Origin: Burkholderia glumae LMG 2196 = ATCC 33617
GTDB lineage: Bacteria; Pseudomonadota; Gammaproteobacteria; Burkholderiales; Burkholderiaceae
DNA length: 64,000 nucleotides
Direction: 5' to 3'
Assembly (NCBI RefSeq): GCF_000960995.1
Contig: NZ_CP009434.1
Location: 1,612,001-1,676,000 of the forward strand
Shown: positions 52,694-60,110 of the stretch, piece by piece
How positions within the stretch are numbered: the first letter of the stretch is position 1
Layout of the letters: each line of letters starts with the position of its first letter
Notes under the pieces: generated by a model
What the model was told of the DNA's origin: nothing
What the model saw: only the letters and a program-made list of their open reading frames with translations
The model's database searches: none
Translations under genes and position numbers: made by a program

Positions 52694-52959
52694 ACGGATG
52701 GCCGCGCCGGACGGCCCGAGGCGCGCGCCCGCCGACTGCCGGCGGGGTTGCCCGCCGGGGCGGCGGACCGCGCCGGCCCGCCCGACGGCGCCATGCCCTT
52801 GCGCCGCCGGGCCGACGGCCCCGCTTCGCCCCACGCGCCCGGCGTTCGGGTGTGCCGCGCCAGGCCGCCGGGTTCGGGCGTATACCAACGCGCAACGGCA
52901 GGGCGCGCGCGGCATCGCCGCGACGAGCGCGCCTGCCGGCCCACTGCGACCCGACGCGT

Positions 52960-53514
52960 ATGACCCGAATCCCGCCCTCGAACCTGCCGCTCGCCCAGGC
53001 GCCGCCGGCCGCCGACGCTTCCGCGCCGGGCCCGGCACCGGACGCGCCCGGCCCGGCGAGCGCGCCGGGCGGCTCGCTCGCCGGGCTGCGGAGCATCACG
53101 GCGGACGGAACACGCGCGCGCGGCGCGCTGGCCGCCCTGCGCAGCGAGGCCACCCGCGAGCGGCTCGGCCGCCTGCGCCGCGAACTCGCGCGCATCAGCC
53201 CGCCGCCCGCCACCGCCGAGGCGGCGCACGCGGCGGTGCTTGCCGCCCTGGCGCGCGCGAATCTGGCCGGCTGGACCATGCCGGCGCTCGACGAGGCCGA
53301 GGTGCTGGCCTATCCGGACGGCTCGCGCCGCATCATGCTGATCGCGCACGCGATCATCTTCAATCCGTCGGGCGCGTTCCGGATCGTCGATCTGCGCGCG
53401 AACGCGCCGGTCTATTTCGAGGCGGCGGGCGAGGGCGCGTGCCGCTTCGTGATGCCGCGCGATCGGCGCGGCGCGGGCGTGGCGAACGGCCGGCGGCGCA
53501 GCGGGGCGCGCTAG
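52960..53514 (+). CDS. Hypothetical protein with Pro/Ala-rich N-terminus
   Basis: 184 aa. The first 50 residues are low-complexity Pro/Ala/Gly. The middle is helical and rich in Arg/Ala (about 50-105). The last 80 residues look like a compact alpha/beta domain: LDEAEVLAYPDGSRRIMLIAH, then FNPSGAFRIVDLRANAPVYFEAAG. The end is basic. No family is recognised and there is no signal peptide. The ATG at 52960 has no clear Shine-Dalgarno sequence. The C-terminal half looks like a genuine protein; the exact start is uncertain. Confidence 0.6.
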   Translation: MTRIPPSNLPLAQAPPAADASAPGPAPDAPGPASAPGGSLAGLRSITADGTRARGALAALRSEATRERLGRLRRELARISPPPATAEAAHAAVLAALARANLAGWTMPALDEAEVLAYPDGSRRIMLIAHAIIFNPSGAFRIVDLRANAPVYFEAAGEGACRFVMPRDRRGAGVANGRRRSGAR

Positions 53515-53675
53515 CGCGGCGGCGCGGCCCGCGTCGTTTCGCCGGCCTCGCACGGTCCGGTCCCGGGCCGGGACCGGGCCGGAACCAGGCGCGTGGCTCG
53601 GCCGCCGCGATGGCGCGCCCCGCGCGGGCATCGCGCTTGCTGCCTCGTTGTGTTTCAGCCGATACGGACGAGATC

Positions 53676-55373
53676 ATGCCGCTCAACGATGCCACCCGCG
53701 CCCCCTCCGACCAAGCGCGCCAGCCGGCCGGCGCGAAGGTGCCCGCGCCGTCGCGCGGCGCGCCCGCGGCGCCGGCCGGCCGGCACCCCGCGCCGCCCTG
53801 CACGCTGGTGATCTTCGGCGCCGGCGGTGACCTGACGAGCCGGCTGCTGATGCCCGCGCTCTACAACCTCGCGGCGGACGGCCTGCTCGACGAGGGCACG
53901 AAGATCATCGGCGTCAATCACGGCGAGCGCGAGACCGAGGCCTGGCGCGACGATTTACACAGCGCATTGCAAAAGCTCGCCGCCGACAAGGCCAGCACCT
54001 TTCACGCCGGCAAGCTCGACGAGCACGCCTGGCGCTGGGTCGCGCAGCGCCTGCAATACCTGGCCGGCGACTTCGAGGACGAGGGCACCTACCGGCGTCT
54101 CGCGCAGCAGCTCGGCGCAGGCGGGCCCGGCGCCGCGCACGGCAGCGTGGCGTTCTACCTCGCGGTGAGCGGGCGCTTCTTCAAGCCGATCGTCGAGCGC
54201 CTGGGCAAGGCCGGCCTGCTCGAGCAAGCCGGCGACGGCGGGCCGTTCCGCCGCGTGGTGATCGAAAAGCCGTTCGGCACCGATCTGGCCTCGGCACGCG
54301 ACCTGAACCGGCACCTGCTCGGCTTCATGAAGGAATCGCAGATCTACCGGATCGACCACTTCCTCGGCAAGGAGACGGTGCAGAGCATCCTGGCCGTGCG
54401 CTTCGCCAACGCGCTGTTCGAGCCGATCTGGCGGCGCGAGTACATCGACAGCGTGCAGATCGCGGCTTCCGAGGTGATCGGCGTCGAGCGCCGCGGCAGC
54501 TTCTACGAGCAGACCGGCGCGTTCCGCGACATGGTGCCGAACCATCTGTTCCAACTGCTCGGCATGGTCGCGATGGAGCCGCCGAACTCGTTCGACGCGC
54601 GGGCCGTGCGCGACAAGAAGGCCGAGGTCTTCGACGCGCTGAAGCCGCTCGCGCCGCGCGACGTGGTGTTCGGCCAGTACGCGGCGGGGCCGGGCGGTGC
54701 GGCCTATCGCGACGAGCCCGACGTGGCGCCCGACAGCACGACCGAGACCTACGCGGCGGCGCGCGTGCAGATCGACAACTGGCGCTGGGCCGGCGTGCCG
54801 TTCTACCTGCGCACCGGCAAGCGGCTGGCCGAGCGGCGCACCGAAATCGCCGTGCAGCTGAAACCGGTGCCGTTCCGGCTGTTCCGCGACACGCCCACCG
54901 ACGCCCTGACGCCGAACGTGCTGACGCTGCGCATCGACCCCTCGCACGGCACCAGCTTCGATTTCAACGTGAAGACGCCGGGGCCGGTCATGCGGGTCGG
55001 CGCGGTGCGCTCGTCGTTCGATTACGATGCGTTTTTCCCCGAGCGCGCCAACGTCGGCTACGAGACGCTGCTCTACGATTGCCTGCTCGGCGACGAGACG
55101 CTGTTCCAGCGCGCCGACAGCATCGAATCGACTTGGCAGGCCGCCGAGGGCGTGCTGCACCCGCGTGACGGCGCCGCGATCCCGGTGCAGGCTTACCCGG
55201 CCGGCAGCGAGGGGCCGGCCGAGGCCGCCGCGCTGATCGAGCGCGACGGGCGCGCGTGGCGGCCGCTCGCGGCGCGGCAGGCAGGGGCCGAAGCGCAGGC
55301 GAAGGCGGCGTCGCATTCCGCTTCGAAGCCGAAGCCGAAGCCGAAGCCGCAGGCGGACGCCGGCAAGCCGTGA
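53676..55373 (+). CDS. zwf: Glucose-6-phosphate 1-dehydrogenase
   Basis: 565 aa, longer than the usual 490 because of a Pro/Ala-rich N-terminal extension (about 40 residues) and a C-terminal Lys/Pro-rich tail (KPKPKPKPQ). The NADP-binding fingerprint is GAGGDLTSRLLMPAL (usual GASGDL). The active-site signature RIDHFLGKE carries the catalytic His and substrate Lys. It oxidises glucose 6-phosphate to 6-phosphogluconolactone. It is followed by a glucokinase gene, giving glucose to glucose-6-phosphate to the Entner-Doudoroff/pentose-phosphate entry. The unusual termini suggest this may be a second zwf copy; that is inference. Confidence 0.94.
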   Translation: MPLNDATRAPSDQARQPAGAKVPAPSRGAPAAPAGRHPAPPCTLVIFGAGGDLTSRLLMPALYNLAADGLLDEGTKIIGVNHGERETEAWRDDLHSALQKLAADKASTFHAGKLDEHAWRWVAQRLQYLAGDFEDEGTYRRLAQQLGAGGPGAAHGSVAFYLAVSGRFFKPIVERLGKAGLLEQAGDGGPFRRVVIEKPFGTDLASARDLNRHLLGFMKESQIYRIDHFLGKETVQSILAVRFANALFEPIWRREYIDSVQIAASEVIGVERRGSFYEQTGAFRDMVPNHLFQLLGMVAMEPPNSFDARAVRDKKAEVFDALKPLAPRDVVFGQYAAGPGGAAYRDEPDVAPDSTTETYAAARVQIDNWRWAGVPFYLRTGKRLAERRTEIAVQLKPVPFRLFRDTPTDALTPNVLTLRIDPSHGTSFDFNVKTPGPVMRVGAVRSSFDYDAFFPERANVGYETLLYDCLLGDETLFQRADSIESTWQAAEGVLHPRDGAAIPVQAYPAGSEGPAEAAALIERDGRAWRPLAARQAGAEAQAKAASHSASKPKPKPKPQADAGKP

Positions 55374-55459
55374 CGCCCGGCCGATCACGCCGATCACGAG
55401 TGGCCGGCGGCGTGTCGCGAGGCCGGCACAACCAGAACCCGCACCACGAGACGAACTTC

Positions 55460-56260
55460 ATGAAACCGAGCCAGAAACCGAGCACGAAACCCCATGACAC
55501 GCACCACGCGGCCGATGCGGCGGGCAGCGCCGAGCGCATCCTCTCGATCGACATCGGCGGCAGCGGGCTGAAGGCGGCCGTGGTCGACACCGGCGCCAAC
55601 ATGCTCGGCGAGCGCGTGCGCGTGCCGACGCCGCACCCGTGTCCGCCGGCGCTACTGGTCGAGACGCTGCATACGCTGGTCGCGCCGCTGATCGCGAGCC
55701 AGGCGCCGTCGCGCGTGTCGATCGGCTTTCCCGGCTTCGTGCGCGACAACCGCGTGCTGACGGCGCCGCATATCGGCCCGGACGGCTGGCGCGACGTGCC
55801 GCTCGCGGCGCTGCTGGGCGAGCGGCTCGGCATCGCCGCGGTGCGCATGATCAACGACGCCGAGATGCAGGGTCTGGCCGCGATCGAGGGGCGCGGCCTG
55901 GAGTTCGTGCTGACGCTCGGCACCGGCGCCGGCACGGCGCTGTACCGCGACGGCGAACTGATGCCCCATCTCGAACTCGCGCATCATCCGGTCAGCCGGA
56001 AGCACGCCTATGACGAATACATCGGCGACGCGGCGCGCCGCAAGGCCGGCAACCGGCGCTGGAGCCGGCGCGTGGCGAAGGTGATCGGCATCCTCGAATC
56101 GCTCGTGCATTACGACCGGCTCTGGATCGGCGGCGGCAATGCCGCCCGGTTGAAGCTGGAACTGCCGCCGAACGTGGCGACGGTGCCCAATGATCGCGGC
56201 ATCGAGGGCGGGGCGCTGCTGTGGCATCCGCGCTCGGTGCGCGAGACGCGGCAGGGCTGA
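55460..56260 (+). CDS. Glucokinase/polyphosphate glucokinase-like (ROK-type sugar kinase)
   Basis: 266 aa, close to the length of polyphosphate glucokinases. The N-terminal phosphate-binding loop is LSIDIGGSGLKAAVVD and the catalytic-Asp region RMINDAEMQGLA. GFPGFVRDNRVLTAPHIGPDGW and LGTGAGTALYRDGEL match the PPGK/ROK family. The Zn-binding CxCGxxGC motif of repressor-type ROK proteins is absent. It should phosphorylate glucose with ATP or polyphosphate. It lies 86 nt after zwf and is probably co-transcribed. A His/Lys-rich N-terminal stretch of about 24 residues precedes the fold. Confidence 0.85.
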   Translation: MKPSQKPSTKPHDTHHAADAAGSAERILSIDIGGSGLKAAVVDTGANMLGERVRVPTPHPCPPALLVETLHTLVAPLIASQAPSRVSIGFPGFVRDNRVLTAPHIGPDGWRDVPLAALLGERLGIAAVRMINDAEMQGLAAIEGRGLEFVLTLGTGAGTALYRDGELMPHLELAHHPVSRKHAYDEYIGDAARRKAGNRRWSRRVAKVIGILESLVHYDRLWIGGGNAARLKLELPPNVATVPNDRGIEGGALLWHPRSVRETRQG

Positions 56261-56396
56261 CGGCGAGGGGCGCGCGCCGGGGCGGGCGGCGGGCGGCACG
56301 GCGGGGCGGGCGGCACGGGCCGCGGCGGGTCCGTGCGGGCGGCCGGCGAAAGCGGGTAGACTCCGCAGCTTCGTCGTCCGCGATAGGGAGCAACTC

Positions 56397-57170
56397 GTGA
56401 AACGCATTCTCGTGATCGGCATCGGTGCCGGCAATCCCGACTACCTGACCGTGCAGGCCATCAAGGCGCTGAATCGCGCCGACGTGTTCTTCGTGATGGA
56501 CAAGGGCGCGGCCAAGAGCAAGCTGATCGCGCTGCGCCGCGAGATCGTCGAGCGCTACGCCACCGAGCGCCCCTACCGCATGGTCGAGGCCACCAGCCCC
56601 GAGCGCGGCCCCGACGGCGCCAGCTACGTGGGCGCGGTCGAGACGCTCAACCGCGACAAGCAGGCCGTGTTCGAGCGGCTGATCGCCGAGGAACTGCGCG
56701 ACGGCGAATGCGGCGCGTTCCTGGTGTGGGGCGATCCCGCGCTCTACGACAGCACGCTGCGCATCCTCGACGCGATCCTCGCCGACGGCCGGCTTCGCTT
56801 CGACTACGAGGTGATCCCGGGCATCAGCAGCGTGCAGGCGCTCGCCGCGCGGCATCGCGTGCCGCTCAACGCGATCGGCCGCGCGTTCGAGGTCACCAAC
56901 GGCCGCGGGCTCGCCGAGGCCGGTTTCCCGCCGCGGGCGGACAGCGTGGTGGTGATGCTCGACGCGCAGAACGCGTTCACGCGCCTGGACGGCGAGGCCC
57001 TCGAGATCTTCTGGGGCGCCTACGTCGGCACGCCCGACGAGATCCTCGTGTCCGGCCCGCTGGGCGAGGTGCGCGACGAGATCGTGCGGGTCCGCGCCGA
57101 GGCGCGCGAGCGGCACGGCTGGATCATGGATACCTATCTGCTCAGGAAGCGCGCGCGCAGCGGCGAGTGA
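56397..57170 (+). CDS. cobF: Precorrin-6A synthase (deacetylating)
   Basis: 257 aa tetrapyrrole methylase-fold enzyme. The N-terminal SAM-binding region VIGIGAGNPDYLTVQAIKAL and GAFLVWGDPALYDSTLR (the GxGxGxxxxLT- and GDP-type motifs) and the length match CobF, which methylates C1 of precorrin-5 with loss of the acetyl group in the aerobic cobalamin pathway. The start is a GTG at 56397 with ATAGGGAG 6 nt upstream. No other cob genes are in the window, so it is isolated from the pathway cluster. Cytoplasmic. Confidence 0.9.
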   Translation: MKRILVIGIGAGNPDYLTVQAIKALNRADVFFVMDKGAAKSKLIALRREIVERYATERPYRMVEATSPERGPDGASYVGAVETLNRDKQAVFERLIAEELRDGECGAFLVWGDPALYDSTLRILDAILADGRLRFDYEVIPGISSVQALAARHRVPLNAIGRAFEVTNGRGLAEAGFPPRADSVVVMLDAQNAFTRLDGEALEIFWGAYVGTPDEILVSGPLGEVRDEIVRVRAEARERHGWIMDTYLLRKRARSGE

Positions 57171-57185
57171 GCCGCCGCCCGGCCC

Positions 57186-58166
57186 TCAAGCGAACCAGCG
57201 GTTGGTGCGCGCCCAGCGCGCGAACAGCTTCGGCCACGAGGCCGGCTCGCTGTCCGGCACGCCGAGCGACCAGCCGTGCCCGCCCGACTGGTAGACGTGC
57301 AGCGCGGCCGGCACGCGCGCGCTGCGCAGCGCGGCGTGCGCGAGCAGCACGTTGTCCACCGGCACGATCGGATCGTCGAGCGCCTGCGCGAGGAACGTGC
57401 GCGGCGCGTTGGCGTCGATCCGCAGCACCGGCGAGAGCGCCTCGGCGGCGCCCGCCGGCGGCGCCTCGCCGAGCAGGTGGCGGTGCGAGCGGGTGTGCTC
57501 GAACGGCGGCAACAGCGTGAGCACCGGATAGATCAGCGCGGCCAGGTTCGGGCGCGCCGAGAGCCGGTCGGCGCCGTCGGTCTCGGGATAGCGCCGCGCG
57601 TTCGGATCGAACGCGGTCATGCCGGCCAGGTGGCCGCCCGCCGAGAAGCCCATGATCGCGATGCGCGCCGGATCGATGCCGTCGCGCTGCGCGCGCGCGC
57701 GGATCACGCGCATCGCGCGCTGGCCGTCCTGCAGCGGCGCGCCGCGCTGCCAGCCCTGCTCGGGCAGGCGGTAGACGAGCTCGTAGGCGGTCACGCCGAG
57801 CGAGGCCAGCCAGCGGCAGACCGGGCCGCTTTCATGGGCCAGCTCCACGCATTCGTAGCCGCCGCCCGCGATCACCAACGCGGCCGCGCCGTTCGGCGCG
57901 ACCGGCCGGTACACGTGCAGGCGCGGCGCGACCACGCCGGTCACGGCGCCGCGCCGGATCACGCGCTCGCCGTCGAGGTTCATGTCGGGCAGCGGATCGG
58001 GCGGCAGCTCGCGCCACAGCCGGATCGCCTCGTCGGGCAGCAGGCGCGGCGGCGCGGCCGTGGCCGGCTCCTTCGGCGGCTGCTGGGCGCGCGCGGCGGC
58101 CGGCAGCAGCGCGCCCAGCGTGCCGCCCACGGCGGCGCCGATCAGGTTGCGGCGGGTGTCATCCAT
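57186..58166 (-). CDS. Tat-exported alpha/beta-hydrolase (acetyl-esterase/BD-FAE type)
   Basis: 326 aa. The twin-arginine signal DTRRNLIGAAVGG is followed by a hydrophobic core and an ARAQ cleavage site (about residue 28), so it is exported folded. The oxyanion region is ALVIAGGGYECVELAHESGP. The nucleophile elbow is GFSAGGHLAGM (Ser about 178), the acid lies near DDPIVPVDN and the His in GGHGWSLG. It resembles acetyl-xylan-esterase-like lipases (family CE/BD-FAE). It probably removes acyl groups from carbohydrates or small esters in the periplasm. It is convergent with cobF and divergent from the SOS nuclease operon. Confidence 0.88.
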   Translation of the reverse strand: MDDTRRNLIGAAVGGTLGALLPAAARAQQPPKEPATAAPPRLLPDEAIRLWRELPPDPLPDMNLDGERVIRRGAVTGVVAPRLHVYRPVAPNGAAALVIAGGGYECVELAHESGPVCRWLASLGVTAYELVYRLPEQGWQRGAPLQDGQRAMRVIRARAQRDGIDPARIAIMGFSAGGHLAGMTAFDPNARRYPETDGADRLSARPNLAALIYPVLTLLPPFEHTRSHRHLLGEAPPAGAAEALSPVLRIDANAPRTFLAQALDDPIVPVDNVLLAHAALRSARVPAALHVYQSGGHGWSLGVPDSEPASWPKLFARWARTNRWFA

Positions 58167-58369
58167 ATCTGGGAGGGGGCATGAAGCCATCACGTCAGGC
58201 TTGCATTTAACCGCATCGAGGCACTTCGGGTTGTGACGTAATGTATAAATCCGGGGCCGGAACCATGGCGCCGAGCCGCCCGCCGGCCTGACGGCCCTGC
58301 GCCACGCCGGCAGCGGCAGCGGCGGGTTTCGCTTGCGGTCCCCCGCGCTCCATGCGCTATCATTCACCC

Positions 58370-58385
58370 CTGTACAAACGTACAG
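58370..58385. promoter_or_regulatory. LexA (SOS) box upstream of the nuclease-helicase operon
   Basis: CTGTACAAACGTACAG is a perfect dyad with the CTGT-N8-ACAG half-sites of the proteobacterial LexA operator. It ends 15 nt before the GTG start of the VRR-NUC gene and follows a possible -10 TATCAT (58358-58363), so LexA would block transcription initiation. Confidence 0.85.
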
Positions 58386-58400
58386 GCTTCGACAATTCCC

Positions 58401-60110
58401 GTGCCGCCCGCCGTTCCCGCCCCCCACGCCTTCTATTACCTCGACAACTTCGAGCGCGCGCTCGCCTGGATCGCCGAGCGTTACGACGATCTGCTCGACA
58501 CGGCCGAGCAGGCCTTCCTGCGCGGGTTCGCCGGCCTGCCGCGCGCCTCGCGCGCGCTGCTGGTGCGCATGCTGATGCGCAGCGGGCCGTGGTTCCGGCG
58601 CAGCAAGCTCGTCTACCACGAGATCGGCGACGCCGCCGCGGCCGCCGCGCCGCTGGTGGCGCTCGGCTGGGTCGACGCGGCGCCGGCGCTGGCGCTCGAC
58701 GCCGTATTCGCGCTGGCCACCCGCCCGGAGCTGGCGCGGCGCTTCGCGGCGCCGAAGGGCGCGCGCAAGGCCGACTGGCTCGACGCGCTGCGCGCCGAGG
58801 CCGGGCCTGCGCTCGAACAGCCGTTCGAGGCCTGGCTGCCGGCCACCGGCGACAGCGTGTTCGAGGTCCGCATCGGCGCGCTGTGCGACCGGCTGCGGCT
58901 GATGTTCTTCGGCAACCTGCATCAGGACTGGTCGGAGTTCGTGCTGGCCGAGCTGGGCGTGCTCCAGTACGAGCGCGTGGCCTTCGAGCCGTCCTCGCGC
59001 GCGTTCCAGCAGCGTGCCGACCTGGACGCGTACCTGGCGCTGTTCGCCTGCCGCGAGGCGCTGGCCGCCTGGCCCGGGGACGCGCCGCTCGACGCGCTGA
59101 CGGCCGAGGTGGCCGCCGTGGCCTGCGCGCAGGGCTGGCTGGAGACGCGCCGCGCCAAGCTGCTGCACGGCATCGGCACGGCCTGCGAGCGGCGCGCCGA
59201 CTGGCCCGGCGCGCTCGCCGCCTATGCGGCGAGCGGCTGGCCCGGCAGCCGGCACCGCCGCATCCGCGTGCTGGAGCGCGCCGGGCGCGACGCCGAGGCG
59301 CTCGCGCTGGCCGAGGCGGCCGCCGCGCAGCCGGAGAGCGAGGCGGAGCGTCAGCGCGTCGCGCGCCTGCTGCCGCGCCTGCTCAGGCGCGCCGGCCGGC
59401 CCGTCAGGCGGGCCGCGGGCGCCGCGCCGGTGGCGCGCGAGACGCTGGTGCTGGCGGCGCCGCGCGTGCCGGATTCGGTCGAGACGGCGGTGGCCCTGCA
59501 CCTGTCGGGCGACGGCGCGATCGTCTACTACGTCGAGAACACGCTGATCAATTCGCTGTTCGGCCTGCTGTGCTGGGACGCCGTGTTCGCGGCCGTGCCC
59601 GGCGCGTTCTTCCATCCGTTCCAGCGCGGCCCGGCCGACCTGCATGCGCCCGACTTCCGGGCGCGCCGCGCGGCGCGTTTCGAGGCCTGCCTCGCGCAGC
59701 TCGATTCGGGGGCCTGGCGCGACACGGTGCTGCGCCGCTACGCGCAGAAGGCGGGCATCCAGTCGCCGTTCGTGTTCTGGGGCGCGCTCGACGATGCGCT
59801 GCTCGCGCTGGCGCTCGACTGCATCGATCCCGCGCACCTGCGGCGCTGCTTCGAGCGCCTGCTCGACGATCCGCGCGACAACCGCTCGGGGCTGCCGGAC
59901 CTGATCCGCTTCTGGCCGGCCGAGCGCCGCTACGAGCTGATCGAGGTGAAAGGGCCGGGCGACCGCCTGCAGGACAACCAGATCCGCTGGCTCGACTACT
60001 GCGTCGGGCACGGCATGCCGGTGCGCGTGATCGACGTGGCGTGGGCGCCGCCGGCCGCGCAGGCCGGCACGCCGCGCGAGGCGGCCGCGATGGCGGAGCC
60101 GGGCGCATGA
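58401..60110 (+). CDS. FAN1-like structure-specific nuclease (VRR-NUC domain)
   Basis: 569 aa, the size of bacterial FAN1 proteins. The C-terminal VRR-NUC domain (about residues 440-545) has LPDLIRFWPAERRYELIEVK and KGPGDRLQDNQIRWLDYC, giving the PD-(D/E)xK metal site (Asp, Glu, Lys) and the downstream Gln. The N-terminal and middle regions are helical, as in FAN1's SAP and TPR-like parts. FAN1 cuts 5' flaps and unhooks interstrand crosslinks. The start is a GTG at 58401 with no visible Shine-Dalgarno sequence, just after the LexA box. The stop overlaps the helicase start by ATGA. Confidence 0.88.
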   Translation: MPPAVPAPHAFYYLDNFERALAWIAERYDDLLDTAEQAFLRGFAGLPRASRALLVRMLMRSGPWFRRSKLVYHEIGDAAAAAAPLVALGWVDAAPALALDAVFALATRPELARRFAAPKGARKADWLDALRAEAGPALEQPFEAWLPATGDSVFEVRIGALCDRLRLMFFGNLHQDWSEFVLAELGVLQYERVAFEPSSRAFQQRADLDAYLALFACREALAAWPGDAPLDALTAEVAAVACAQGWLETRRAKLLHGIGTACERRADWPGALAAYAASGWPGSRHRRIRVLERAGRDAEALALAEAAAAQPESEAERQRVARLLPRLLRRAGRPVRRAAGAAPVARETLVLAAPRVPDSVETAVALHLSGDGAIVYYVENTLINSLFGLLCWDAVFAAVPGAFFHPFQRGPADLHAPDFRARRAARFEACLAQLDSGAWRDTVLRRYAQKAGIQSPFVFWGALDDALLALALDCIDPAHLRRCFERLLDDPRDNRSGLPDLIRFWPAERRYELIEVKGPGDRLQDNQIRWLDYCVGHGMPVRVIDVAWAPPAAQAGTPREAAAMAEPGA

